A stretch of 47,319 bases of DNA from Rhizaria sp. SCN 62-66 (lineage: Eukaryota > Rhizaria, unplaced): the NCBI GenBank assembly GCA_001724265.1, contig MEDY01000241.1, positions 1 to 47,319 on the forward strand, in the 5' to 3' direction. Below the pieces are notes generated by a model. The model was not told the DNA's origin. It searched no databases and saw nothing but the letters and a program-made list of their open reading frames with translations. The translations under genes were made by a program, and so were the position numbers. Shown one piece after another: positions 21,901 through 31,472 of the stretch (positions are counted from its first letter, which is position 1; each line of letters begins with the position of its first letter).

Positions 21901-24900
21901 CACCACCACGCTGGCGTTCACAACCTCCGCAGCCAGACGACTAGTCTCGCCGCGGAGCCCCCCGTGGCGGGCGCGCCGTCGGCTCTGATCTCCGACGCGC
22001 TTCGACTCGCTGCCGCGCTGCTCGATCTGGCGCCGCTGGACGCGTTCGCGGCGTGGACGCCGTCCGCCGCGGTGGAGACGCCCGCGCTGGCGCCCGCGCG
22101 CGCGCAGCTGCTGGCCGTCGTCTCCGCGTGCGTGCGCTCGCCGCTGCCCGCGCTCGCCGCCGTGGGCGCGGACGCCTGGCTGGGGCTGCTCGCGTTCGAG
22201 CGCGCGCTCACGCCCGCGGACGCGCATAAGGCGCTTGTGCTGGGCGCGGAGACGCCGCTGCCGTCGCCCTCGGTCGCCATCAACGCGAGCGCCGAGTCGG
22301 ACGCCGAGGACGGCGACGACGGCGCCGTCACCGCGACGCTGCCCAGCGCCGCGGCCACGGAGGTTGCGCTCGCTCTCTGGCGCCTGCTACCGTCCGCGGC
22401 GCCCGCGGCGCTGACGCCCGTGGCCGCCGCCGCCGCCGCCGCCGCGCCGACGGCCCGCTCGCAGATCCCCGTCGTGTCGTCGCTGCTGGCCGCGGGCGAC
22501 GCCGCCTCCGTGGCGACGGCCGCGCTGCCCGCCGCCGACGACGCGGCGGCCGAGCCCCTCGCGCGTCTGCTCGCCGCCGTGGTGGCGGCGTGCCCCGCCG
22601 CGATCACCGCGTGCGTGGCGGCGACTGAGGCCGTGGTGACCGTCGCGCTCGCCAAGAAGGGCGCGCGCCCCACCGCGGACTCGGGCTCCGAGATCGACGA
22701 AGACGACGCGCACACCGTCGCCGACGCCACCGAGAGCGAGAGCGCCGCGCTCGCGGCCGCGAACCCGTCCGTCGTGGCCGCCATTGCCGCCGCGGGCTCG
22801 GCTACCGCAGCGGCGCGCGCGTGCACGCGTCTCTCGGCCTTCTGGTTCGCGCTCTGCTCGCAGGCGCCGCTGCTATCGCTCGCTCTCGACTCCAACGCCA
22901 AAGCCAGCGACGCCAGCTGTGGTATCAGCAGTCCCGCAACGGCTGCGCGCGCGCTGCTGGCCCGCGCCGCGGCGGCGCTGATCGCGCTGCTGGGTTCTCC
23001 GCGCCACGGCCACTGGGTTGGCAGACAGGCCAAGGAGGTCGCGCTGCTCTGGGCGCGTACGGCCGCCGCCGCGCCGGGGCAGCTTCCGCTGCTCGTCGAC
23101 ACGCTGCTAGCGCCGCTTGCCGCCGCCGTTGCAGAGCGCTCCGTGCTGACGGCCGCGCCCGCGCCCGGAGTAGCGAGCTCGCCGCCGATGTCGCCCATCG
23201 CGGCCGCAGTCGCCGCCGCGGCCGCCGTCGCGTCCCCGCGCGGCCGGCTCTCATCCACCGAGCGCGCTGCTACGGCGGCGGCGACGGCTTGGGATGACAG
23301 CAGCAAGGCCGCCAGCGAGCTGGAGCCCGAGCTCGCGGCCGACGCCGTGGCCGTCGAAGACGACTACTACAGCGGGGGTGCGAGACTGCACCAGGAAGAG
23401 GACGACACGGACGACGAGCACCACGACGAGGACAATGACGACGGCGACGACGACAGCAGCGCAGTCGTCGCACCCGAGCCACGGTCGACGAACGTCTCCG
23501 GTGCTGCCGCCGCCGCCGCCGCCGCGCTCGCGAGCGCGGGCGCGTCCGGCTTCGAGGCCGAGCTTCTGGACTCAGCCTCCGCAATGGGCTCGCCCGCAGT
23601 GCCCTCGCCCGCCGCCGCACTCACGCTCACCGCGAACCGCGCGCAGCGCAGCGGCTCTGTGGCGTCGCTGGCGTCGCAAACCCCCCGCTCCCGCGCCGCC
23701 AGCGCCGCGGCCGCGCCCGGTGCCGAAGACGAGGACGAGGTCGGAGCCAGTTTCTGCCTCATCTCTTTCTCGCCCTGCGCCACGCGCCTCGCCGCCCCCG
23801 GCGCCGCTGCGGCCGCCACGTCGCTGCGCGCGCTGTCGGCCATCGCGTACGCGGACTCGGAATTCTTCATCCGGCTCTCCACGGCCGCGCTGTCGTCCCC
23901 GGCCGCCACGCTTGCCGCCGCGTCCGCCGCCTCGGCCTCGGCCGCAAGCACTGCGGCCGCGATCGCCGGCGCGACGTCGTCTGCGGCCGCCGCCGTGGCC
24001 GCACTGTCGGCCGCGCGCCTGCTGCCTTCGTCGCTCGCGCTGCCGGACCCCGTGAACGCGGCGGCCTCCGCGGGCGCCGCCAACAGCACGGCGCGCTTCC
24101 TCCCGCTCGCGGTCGCCGGCGTGGCCCCGGGCTGCGGGCGCGCCGCCGCCGCGCGCGCCGAGTCGCTGTCCGGCGTGCTGACCACGCTGCTCACGCCGCA
24201 CTTCGCGCGCGTAGAGCCAGACTCGCAGCTCGACGCGCTGCTGCTGATTCTGCTCGCGCTCGTGCAAACCTTCCCGCTGCCGCCGCCGCCCGCGCCCGCT
24301 GCGTCGCCGGCCTCCGCTGCGACCGCCGCCGCCGCCGCGGACGCCGCGCTGGCTGCGGGCACGCTCCAGGTCTCTGCCGCGGCCGCGCTGCGCGCCGCGG
24401 TCGCCGCGCTGGCCGCCGCGCCGACCCACCCCGTGATGCGTCTGTTGCGCGTGTCGCCCCCCGCGGCGGCGGCCGCGCTGGACCGACACTTGCTCACGCA
24501 CTCGGCCTTCGCGGCGGCCGCGCGGCGCAACCTCGTGCACGAGCCCTCGTTGGTGCCTTTCCCGACCTTCACGGACGCGGCCGCGGGCGTCGGCGCCGCG
24601 CAGGGCGTGGGCATGACCGCGGCGATGCGTCCCGTGCGCGCGCTCGACGTGCTCGCCCCGCCCGCCGTCGCCGCGCTGCACCTCGCGCTCGTCTTCGCAG
24701 ATTGCGAGCCCGCTCCCGCGAGCTCCACGCTGACTGGCGCCAGAGGCGGCGCGAGCCTGCGCGGCGGTGGGCGCGCGGCGGCGGCGGGGACGACGACGGC
24801 GGGCGCGGACGGCGCCGGCGTGGGCGCTTGGTGGGCGCACGTGACGGCGCTGCAGAACGAACTGCGGCCGCTGGTGCGAATGCTGTGGTCAGTGGGCCAG

Positions 24901-27900
24901 GCCGACGCGTCGCCGCTGTACCACGCGACCATCAGCACCACGGTCGCCGCGGCCAACGCCGCCGCTGCGGCCGCCACGCAACCGCTGCTGCGCGCGATGC
25001 CGTCGACCACGGTCGCTTCGGTTTCACCCAGCACCAGCCCCTCGCTGGGCCCCGCCCCGTCGCCGGCCGCCGCTCCTGGCGCGTTCTCCGCCGCGAATGC
25101 TGCGAACGCTGCGCCGGCCCCAGTGCCTGCCTCGGTGACTGAGTCTCCGCTGGTCTGGGACCTCATTGTGGACGCCGTTACGCGCCCCGCCGCCATGCTC
25201 GCGACTTCCCTGACGCTGGCGGCGGCCGACCCCGCCGCCGCGGCCGCCGCCGAGGCCGCCGCGACCGCGGATGACGCGAGCGCGGGCGCCGAGGCCGGGT
25301 TCCTCGTCCTGCGGCCGCGGCCCAGTCCGGCGACCCCGGCCTCCGGCCCCGCCGCCGCCGCGATGCTCGCCTTCATCTCGGACTGGGCGGGCTTCGCGCT
25401 CTCGGCGCTGCCGCCCGCGCGCCGCGCGCTGCCCTATCTGGCGGCGTCGCTGTCGCTCGCGGCCGCCGGCGTCGTGCAGCACTGGGCACTCGCCGCCGCC
25501 GCGGCCGCGCTGCCGCCGGTCACTGTCGCGGGCCGCCCCGCGGTGACGGCGCTCTTCGCGGGCGGTCTGGAGCGCCTCTGCGCGGGCTCCGCGCGCGGCC
25601 CCGTGCCGGCGCACTCGCCATCGTTCTTCCCGTCGTTTGTCGCCGCGCTCGAGCTGCTCGCCACGACCGCGGGCCCCTCGGCCGCCGCGACGGCCGCGCC
25701 CGCGCTGCCACTGGCCGTGGCGCCCGTGTGCCGCCGCGCCGCGGCCCCGCTGCTCGAGCTGCTGTGCACGGTGTACCGCGCGCTCGCCGTCCCCTGCGGC
25801 GCCGCCGCGCTCGCCGCCGTCCCACGCTCTTTCACCGCCGCGGCGGCCGCGGCAGAGCCCGCGGGCGCGGTGCCCGGCGTGCCCCCGAGCATCCTCTCCG
25901 CCGCCGCCGCCGCTGCGGCCGCGACGGCGCCGCCTGCGGGACTGCATCTCGGTCTCCCGCAGTCTGCGCCGCCGCCCGCGGCGCTGCTCGAGGCCGGGCT
26001 CTGGCCGCAGCTGCCGTCGGCGCTACCCATCGCGCCTGCGACGTACGCCGCGCTCGAGAGCGCCGCCGTCTGCGCGCGCGACCGCGCCGAGCGGCTGTCG
26101 CTGGCCACGCTCGCGGCCTCGGCGGCGGCGAGCATGTTCCCCGAGGCCGCCGCGGCGACCACACAGACGCTGCTGCCCGCGCCGCGCGGGGCGCCCATCT
26201 GGCGCGCGCGCGGAGCACACCGCCGCGAAGAGCCCTTCTCGCTCGCGTCCGCGTCCTTCACCGGCGGCAGCGGCGCGCGGCGCGACTCGATTGCCGCGGG
26301 CTCGGGCGACCTGGCGCTGCCGCTGACGGCCGCGGCGGCGAGCCAGGCGTCCGCGACCCCCGCCAAGGCCGGCAAGGGCGGATTGCTGGGGTGGATGTTC
26401 GGCGGCGCCGCCAAGCCCGCGCCGTCTCGTGCGACGCCCGACCCTGCGCGCGGGCACACCGTGTTTGACCAAACGCGCTACCTGCTCCTCGCCGCGCTGC
26501 CCGCGCTCGTGGACGCCGTCGCCGCGCACCTGGCCGTGCCTGCGCTCGCCGCCGCCGCCGCGCCCGCCGCGGGCTCCCGCGCCGCCGCCACGGCCCCGCG
26601 TGTGCTGCCCACTGGCGCGCTCGCCGAGACAGGCGCAGGCCCGGCGCACGCGCTCTGGCTGCCTGCCGCGCCTGCGGCGGCGGCCGCCGCCGCCGCGCGT
26701 GACGCCGCCGCCGCGCGGCTCGTGCAGCAGATGGGTTTCTCGCTGCTGGTGCCGATCGCGCGCGCGTTCCCGCACCGCTTCGTCGCCGCAGTGCTCGCGG
26801 GCTGGCAGAAGAACCTGCTGCGCCCCCGTCTCGCCACGGTTATCTCACACGCCGACCCAGCCGCGATCCCCGCGTCCGCGTCCGGCTCGGCCTCGCCCTC
26901 CGCGCTCGCGTTCGTTGCGCCCAACGCGCCCGTCGCGGCCGCCGCTGTGGCGCACGGCGCGTCGGGACTGCCGTCGCTGGGCGCGTGCGTGCTGCTTGAC
27001 TTGCTGGCGCCCGCGCTACCGCCCGCGGCCGTGCTGATCTCGGCCGTGCAGCACGCCATGCACACGCTCACTGACGCTGCGTACGTCCGCAGAGTGCTCG
27101 CCGTCTCCGCCGCGGCCGCCGCGGCCGCCGCCAGCAAGGAGGCCGTGAACGCCGGTGCCGCGATTGCGCCTGCCGTGCTGTCTGCCGCCGCGGCCGCTTC
27201 CTCGGCCGCCGCGACCGTGCCGGCGCCCTCGCTCTCCGGCGGCGCGGCCCTGCTGGCGCTGCCCGTCGTGCTTCCGCGGTCGGACGAAGTCGCTGTGATG
27301 GACTTCCTGGGCACGTTCTTGCGCACTGCGCGCGAGCCCGCGGGCGGCGAGACGGCCCCGCATAAGTACACCGTGTTCCGCTGCCTCGAAGACCTGGCCG
27401 CGGCCGCCGCGCCCGCGCCTGCGCCGGCCTTTGCGCCGCTGCAGGTCGCCGCGCTCGTGCCGCAGGGTGACGCGTCCGCGGGCCACGGCTTTGGCACGCG
27501 TCTGCTGCCGCTGTCAGCGTCAGCCGCCGCGCCGCTGCTGTCGCTCGAGCCGCCCAGCTCGGCACGCGGCCCGCTCGCCGCCGCCGCCGCGCTCGCCGCC
27601 GCGGGCTCCACCTCGGCGGGCATGACCACGAGTCTCGCCTTTGCCGCACGCGGGCTCTCCGGCGCCGCGACGTCCGCCGCCGTCGCGACCACGGCCACTG
27701 CGCTGGCCACCGCGGCGGCCGACACGATCGCCGTTGCCACCGCGGCCGCCGGTCTGGGCACGCGCGCGCCGTTCCTGTGCCCCGACCGCAGCGTGCTCGT
27801 CGAGACGTGGTTCGACACCGCCGCCGCGGCCGCTGCGGGCGCGTGCGCGCTGCTGCCGCCCTTTGTGGTCGACGTTGACGCGGCCTCGATGCCCGGCGCG

Positions 27901-30900
27901 GGCCCAGTCGTTGCGCGCGCCGTGCCCGCGCTGCCCACCGCCCCCGCGCCGACCCCGCTCGCGCCCGCGGCCGCCGCCGCTAACGCCGGCTCCTCACCCG
28001 CCGCGCCCGCGGCCGGTGGCGCGCTATCGGTGCTCGCCAACGCCGGCTTCACGTCTCCGCGCGCACGCAGGCAGTTGTTCCTCGCGCTGCCCGCGCTGCT
28101 CGCGTGCGCGCGCCAGGCGGCCACGACGGCCCCCGTCGGCGCCGCGGCCGCCTCGAGCGCGGGCTCCGGCGGCGGCTCGCACCCGCTGGCCGCCGTGTGG
28201 GCGCTGAGCATTGTCGACACGGTCGTGCTCAAGCTCACGCGTACTGTCGCCGCCACCGCCGCCACGGCCACGCCCCGCGTCGGCGCGGCCCGCCGCAGCA
28301 GCAACAACGCCAGCGGGCGCGCCCTGGTTCGCGCACCGAGCCGGTTCCTGCATGCTCTGCACCCGCGTTTGGCGTCGATCCTGCCTCACGCGCCGTCGCA
28401 CGCGTCTGCGCTGGCCGCGGCCGCGACGCCGCTGACGGAGGGCGCCGCAGGCGAGGTCTTCGTGCTGCCAGTGCCCGACCAGGCCGCGCTGTACACCACC
28501 GCGCAGCTCGTCATTGCTTCAGTAGCGACGCTCGTGACGGACGCTGCGGACTCGTGCTTCCCCGTCTTCTTCCGCTCGCACTTTGCGTACTCGCTTGCCA
28601 CCACCAGCACCGACACAGCCGCCGCCGCGATCATCCTGCCCTGCGCCGCGCCGCTCGCCGTGTCAGCCGCCGCGCTCGCATCGCAGACGTGGGTGCTGGT
28701 GCCCGCCGCGCCCGCCGTGCCGCTGCCCGCCGCCGCCACAGCCGCCGCGCACGGCCCCGCGTGCACGGCCGACGGCGCGCCACCGACGCTCGACGTCATC
28801 GCGCCCGCTGCACCCTGGGCGCTCGCGCGCGGAGACCCGTACAACGACGACCGCAACGCGTTCCTCGCCGCGACCGCGCTGCCGCCGCTGCCCGCCGCGG
28901 GCGCCGCGGGGGGCGCACTCTCGCTGTCCACGCCTGCGGCCGTCAGCGGCTCCGGGCCTCTGGTGCGCGTGTCGGTGCTGGCGCTGCGTGCGCTTGCGGC
29001 GACGCTGCCCGGTCTGGCTGAGCGCGCGTCGCTGCCGCAGGCCAACGCCGCGGCGATGGCCGCCGCTGTCGCGCGCGCGCCCGCGATGCTCGCACACTCC
29101 CCAACCGCGCGCGCCCCCGCTGGCGCGCACGTGAACGCGGCGCAGCACAACATCAGCGTGTTTGCGCTCACGTGGCGGCTCTCCGCGGCCACCGCGGCCG
29201 CGGCCGCCGTTGCCGCGGCGACGGGCGCGACGGGCGTCGTCAGCGGCAGCTCGCTCGTGGTGGGCCCGCCGCCCGCGACACCCGGCAGCGTGACTGAGCT
29301 CGACCGCACGCGCACGGCGACGCTGCTGCAGCCGGGTCTGACGGCCGCGCTCACGGTCGCTGCGGCAGCGGCGCACGCGGCCTCGGTCGCCGCCGACGCC
29401 GCGGCCGCCGCTAACACGGCCGCCGTGCTGAGCGGTAGCGCGCAGGTCATCGCCCCCAGCACCGCGTCGCGCGCGGCCGGCGGCGCGGTGACTGCGTTTG
29501 AGGGCGCACCGCTGCTGAGCGCGACGCTTGACGACCACAGCGCTGCGGCCGCGGCGCTGCTGTCGGCGATGACGGCCGCGCCGCTGCGCTACGCCGCGAA
29601 GCTGTGGCGGCGCGAAGCATGGGAGCACTTCACCTCGCCGGCTTTCTTCGCGTCCCCAGTGGCTGCGCTGGTACAGTGGCGGCCCGTCATCGCGCGGCTC
29701 ATTGACCGCGACTTGGACCGCGACAAGCGTCTCTTCTTCGAGGTGCTCGACCGCTGCTCGTCGCGCGCCACGTGGGGCTTTGTCTCGCGCGATGCCGAGC
29801 TGCTCTCCCGCGCGCGCAACCTGCGCCGCGTGGCGTTCATTGTGCTTTCTGGCCGCTTCAACGAGCACGTGCGCCGTCTGCCCGCCATCGCCGACAAGGT
29901 CATGGAGGCGCTGCGTGTCCCGCGCGAGTCCGCGCCCGCCGTCACGCAGCTGCACACGGCGGCGCTGCTGCTCACGCGTGCGGCCATGTGTTCCGTCGCG
30001 CCCTCGCACCTCGCCTCGTGGTGGCCCGCCGTGATCACCGAGATTGTTGGCGTGTTGCAGGCCGCCACGCCGCGTGCGTTTGACTACGCCGCCGCCGCGG
30101 CCACGGGCTCGGCCGCGCACGCTGCCGCTTCGAGTGGTGCGGCGGGCGCGGCCCCCGCGGGTGACGCCGCCGCCGCTGCCGCCGCCGCGGGCGCTGTCGG
30201 CGGCAACGGCACCGCGGGCGGTAGTTTCCGCGTTGCGCACCACCCGCACTTCCTTGCGCTGCTGCTTGAGGCGTGCAAGGTCGTCGACTTTGCGCAGCTG
30301 CTCGTGCCTTCGGTGTTCCACGCCTACTCCTGGGCCTTCGCGCACGACACGTTCGCCACGCTCGCCGAGGACGCCGTCGCGCGCGCCGGCCCAGCACGCC
30401 GCGGCTCCAGCACCGCCGTTGTCGCCGCCAACGAGAACGCCGCGGCTGAGAGCGCGACGACGTCGTTCCACTCTCACTTGAGTGTGCTCGACGTCGTGCG
30501 CGCGCAGCCGGGCGCGGGCCCCGCCGCCAACGCCGCCGCGGCCGCCGCGGCCGCCGTGCGCGGCGCGCGCGCCGTGGCTGCGGCCGCTGGCGAGAGCGCT
30601 CCACACGCGCGCGGATTGCGCCGCCCGTTGATCCAGGCCAGCCGCATCGACTCGATCGCTGACCTGGCGTATTTCTACCACGCCGCGCACTTCATGGCGT
30701 CCGGCGCGGCGCCCGCGGCGGCCCCCGGTGCGCCCATCTGCGTCGGCTTTGCGCCGGCCTTTGAGTCGCTGCCAGGCTTCGACGCCGCGGCCGCCGCAGT
30801 GCTCTCGGGCCGGAGCGCCGCGTCTGCGGGCCGCAGCCGCGCCGAGGCCGCCGCGGGTGCGCTCTGGCAGCACCTGTTCTCCGCGCAGCAGCGCGTGTAC

Positions 30901-31272
30901 TCGGCCGAACGCGTGCGGCGCGCGTGGGACGGCGGCGCGCGCGGCGGCGAGGAGGGGGGCGACGACGACCTCACGGCATCGCTATCTTCCGCCGTCGCGC
31001 CCTCAGCCGCGCTGACCCCCGCGGGCGCGGTTGACTCGCCGAAGAGCGGCGGCGCGCGCGGCGGGGCGGGCGCGGGCGCCCGCGGTGGCGCTGGCGGCCA
31101 CCACCACCACGCCAGCGCCGCAGAGCGCGGCGCCGGCGCAGGCTCCAGCGCGGGCTCCGGTGCAGGTGCGGCTGCGGATGAGGAGAAGGAGGAGTTTATG
31201 GGCATGAATGCTGATCTGGATTACACCCAGTGGCTCTTGCTTCACGACTTCTCTGAGCTTGCGCGCGACTAA
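18940..31272 (+). CDS. DOP1: DOP1 (Dopey) family protein, single 12.3-kb exon
   Basis: DOP1 proteins work with MON2 and flippases in endosome-to-Golgi trafficking and organelle positioning. This ORF gives 4,110 aa (ATG 18940, TAA 31270-31272) against about 1,700 in yeast and 2,300-2,500 in animals. The conserved Dopey N-terminal domain is clear at about residues 15-230: DWADLLTSLQKLQRVLDS, then KALAQCLNKGLPSGVHTRTL, SLYLAGPLPLLP and VLPGLEEHNTELYART. The conserved C-terminal region contains LIDRDLDRDKRLFFEVLDR (about 29698-29755) and RVAFIVLSGRFNEHVRRLP. Between them lies Ala-rich helical, leucine-zipper-like sequence with acidic inserts (for example about 23350-23460) and many poly-Ala tracts of mixed codons, which account for the extra length. 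There are no introns and no in-frame TAG. An open stretch extends 21 bases upstream without an ATG, so 18940 is the first ATG. Confidence 0.87.
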   Translation: MSHHFVPQNTLMTAELAVLDMVEARSCKEKLYLQYCEELEAALAEFEKAQDWADLLTSLQKLQRVLDSRKFAAYRFLPRSKVVPAAKALAQCLNKGLPSGVHTRTLAIYASLFTKLHPDFFLRDLSLYLAGPLPLLPAGSEAVRLAVLDLVSAHVQPLARRLTPALPGLVAAVLPGLEEHNTELYARTVVVLAALRRAAGDDAYFAAVWRAGLAGHALRLPALMGLALALPKPSTLPPPPFSLADAVAEAQAALPAPAPAPAPAAAAALVAAAAGACEMSPPMQSLVVGALAGAVAERGNVLSRRQALDVVTTYYPLRASRAPAPALAAGLTALAAAPANVEAAAAAAAIAAAATAPSDALRPLSPMAQAALAAAVLPLLVEGDASLSRRVFYWLTASAVPLPDAAVGSAPGAAAAAAAAAVGSPVDGSGAPGVICPFVQDIVINALASAFAPAAAAVTRLPGLAPSAVSAVDSITGAGALPATGAGGAGGAAFADLPLFLAAAGELAPALSRPALMVSALLSRAEVAAAVSAPDSRFAARLTELLFTHALAMNRFVRLCARARAAAEEGGAPAQALQGGASALASSASAAGNAALALTLAPAAAADAAVMTLSDLCTGVDAAFALTLPPLAAAAGAGADNLAPGAAAWVALHTAAAANSAGSNSHTGAARRGNNRSRAGSLTAATPAAATAAFAAADALEEENAAALAPHAAGVAALASAGGAVVLPPAPVATRAAAVEMAALGALKALHRVLAHPACGAAPLWALAAKRLASANAALAAAAAAAAAGAGSGAAELAAAVAAAVSAASDAEFASDFFPVKPEEAPHRIYLAITHGTGAEVGADADADGKTHSEDAATLEVDPARPHLALLALLADQIPLLARAHAFSAAAAALGAMRAALTRLRTARPTAAHAHAGGAAAASNTEAGAGSPVPSLMGTGATNAAGSAAAAAALSSMAGDDLPLRALTMLRALLRPCYDALTVGALTHHHAGVHNLRSQTTSLAAEPPVAGAPSALISDALRLAAALLDLAPLDAFAAWTPSAAVETPALAPARAQLLAVVSACVRSPLPALAAVGADAWLGLLAFERALTPADAHKALVLGAETPLPSPSVAINASAESDAEDGDDGAVTATLPSAAATEVALALWRLLPSAAPAALTPVAAAAAAAAPTARSQIPVVSSLLAAGDAASVATAALPAADDAAAEPLARLLAAVVAACPAAITACVAATEAVVTVALAKKGARPTADSGSEIDEDDAHTVADATESESAALAAANPSVVAAIAAAGSATAAARACTRLSAFWFALCSQAPLLSLALDSNAKASDASCGISSPATAARALLARAAAALIALLGSPRHGHWVGRQAKEVALLWARTAAAAPGQLPLLVDTLLAPLAAAVAERSVLTAAPAPGVASSPPMSPIAAAVAAAAAVASPRGRLSSTERAATAAATAWDDSSKAASELEPELAADAVAVEDDYYSGGARLHQEEDDTDDEHHDEDNDDGDDDSSAVVAPEPRSTNVSGAAAAAAAALASAGASGFEAELLDSASAMGSPAVPSPAAALTLTANRAQRSGSVASLASQTPRSRAASAAAAPGAEDEDEVGASFCLISFSPCATRLAAPGAAAAATSLRALSAIAYADSEFFIRLSTAALSSPAATLAAASAASASAASTAAAIAGATSSAAAAVAALSAARLLPSSLALPDPVNAAASAGAANSTARFLPLAVAGVAPGCGRAAAARAESLSGVLTTLLTPHFARVEPDSQLDALLLILLALVQTFPLPPPPAPAASPASAATAAAAADAALAAGTLQVSAAAALRAAVAALAAAPTHPVMRLLRVSPPAAAAALDRHLLTHSAFAAAARRNLVHEPSLVPFPTFTDAAAGVGAAQGVGMTAAMRPVRALDVLAPPAVAALHLALVFADCEPAPASSTLTGARGGASLRGGGRAAAAGTTTAGADGAGVGAWWAHVTALQNELRPLVRMLWSVGQADASPLYHATISTTVAAANAAAAAATQPLLRAMPSTTVASVSPSTSPSLGPAPSPAAAPGAFSAANAANAAPAPVPASVTESPLVWDLIVDAVTRPAAMLATSLTLAAADPAAAAAAEAAATADDASAGAEAGFLVLRPRPSPATPASGPAAAAMLAFISDWAGFALSALPPARRALPYLAASLSLAAAGVVQHWALAAAAAALPPVTVAGRPAVTALFAGGLERLCAGSARGPVPAHSPSFFPSFVAALELLATTAGPSAAATAAPALPLAVAPVCRRAAAPLLELLCTVYRALAVPCGAAALAAVPRSFTAAAAAAEPAGAVPGVPPSILSAAAAAAAATAPPAGLHLGLPQSAPPPAALLEAGLWPQLPSALPIAPATYAALESAAVCARDRAERLSLATLAASAAASMFPEAAAATTQTLLPAPRGAPIWRARGAHRREEPFSLASASFTGGSGARRDSIAAGSGDLALPLTAAAASQASATPAKAGKGGLLGWMFGGAAKPAPSRATPDPARGHTVFDQTRYLLLAALPALVDAVAAHLAVPALAAAAAPAAGSRAAATAPRVLPTGALAETGAGPAHALWLPAAPAAAAAAAARDAAAARLVQQMGFSLLVPIARAFPHRFVAAVLAGWQKNLLRPRLATVISHADPAAIPASASGSASPSALAFVAPNAPVAAAAVAHGASGLPSLGACVLLDLLAPALPPAAVLISAVQHAMHTLTDAAYVRRVLAVSAAAAAAAASKEAVNAGAAIAPAVLSAAAAASSAAATVPAPSLSGGAALLALPVVLPRSDEVAVMDFLGTFLRTAREPAGGETAPHKYTVFRCLEDLAAAAAPAPAPAFAPLQVAALVPQGDASAGHGFGTRLLPLSASAAAPLLSLEPPSSARGPLAAAAALAAAGSTSAGMTTSLAFAARGLSGAATSAAVATTATALATAAADTIAVATAAAGLGTRAPFLCPDRSVLVETWFDTAAAAAAGACALLPPFVVDVDAASMPGAGPVVARAVPALPTAPAPTPLAPAAAAANAGSSPAAPAAGGALSVLANAGFTSPRARRQLFLALPALLACARQAATTAPVGAAAASSAGSGGGSHPLAAVWALSIVDTVVLKLTRTVAATAATATPRVGAARRSSNNASGRALVRAPSRFLHALHPRLASILPHAPSHASALAAAATPLTEGAAGEVFVLPVPDQAALYTTAQLVIASVATLVTDAADSCFPVFFRSHFAYSLATTSTDTAAAAIILPCAAPLAVSAAALASQTWVLVPAAPAVPLPAAATAAAHGPACTADGAPPTLDVIAPAAPWALARGDPYNDDRNAFLAATALPPLPAAGAAGGALSLSTPAAVSGSGPLVRVSVLALRALAATLPGLAERASLPQANAAAMAAAVARAPAMLAHSPTARAPAGAHVNAAQHNISVFALTWRLSAATAAAAAVAAATGATGVVSGSSLVVGPPPATPGSVTELDRTRTATLLQPGLTAALTVAAAAAHAASVAADAAAAANTAAVLSGSAQVIAPSTASRAAGGAVTAFEGAPLLSATLDDHSAAAAALLSAMTAAPLRYAAKLWRREAWEHFTSPAFFASPVAALVQWRPVIARLIDRDLDRDKRLFFEVLDRCSSRATWGFVSRDAELLSRARNLRRVAFIVLSGRFNEHVRRLPAIADKVMEALRVPRESAPAVTQLHTAALLLTRAAMCSVAPSHLASWWPAVITEIVGVLQAATPRAFDYAAAAATGSAAHAAASSGAAGAAPAGDAAAAAAAAGAVGGNGTAGGSFRVAHHPHFLALLLEACKVVDFAQLLVPSVFHAYSWAFAHDTFATLAEDAVARAGPARRGSSTAVVAANENAAAESATTSFHSHLSVLDVVRAQPGAGPAANAAAAAAAAVRGARAVAAAAGESAPHARGLRRPLIQASRIDSIADLAYFYHAAHFMASGAAPAAAPGAPICVGFAPAFESLPGFDAAAAAVLSGRSAASAGRSRAEAAAGALWQHLFSAQQRVYSAERVRRAWDGGARGGEEGGDDDLTASLSSAVAPSAALTPAGAVDSPKSGGARGGAGAGARGGAGGHHHHASAAERGAGAGSSAGSGAGAAADEEKEEFMGMNADLDYTQWLLLHDFSELARD

Positions 31273-31472
31273 GCTTCATGACCACAATTAGGTTTTGGCT
31301 TTCGCGAGCGAGCAAAGGAGGAGATGAAATCGAACTGTTTTCAATGATAATAGGCGTAAGTGAATAATTTAAAGTGTTTAATAATAATAAATACAGACGG
31401 TGATTATACTTCAAATTTTATCATTGAGGAACGCCTGATCTTTAAGTTGTATTTCCCTCTTGATAGGTCCGA
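31273..31472. other. Spacer between DOP1 and the GS-family gene
   Basis: An AT-rich 200-bp gap in a head-to-tail pair. It contains AATAAA around 31386 that could serve DOP1 polyadenylation, and must also hold the downstream promoter. Confidence 0.4.
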
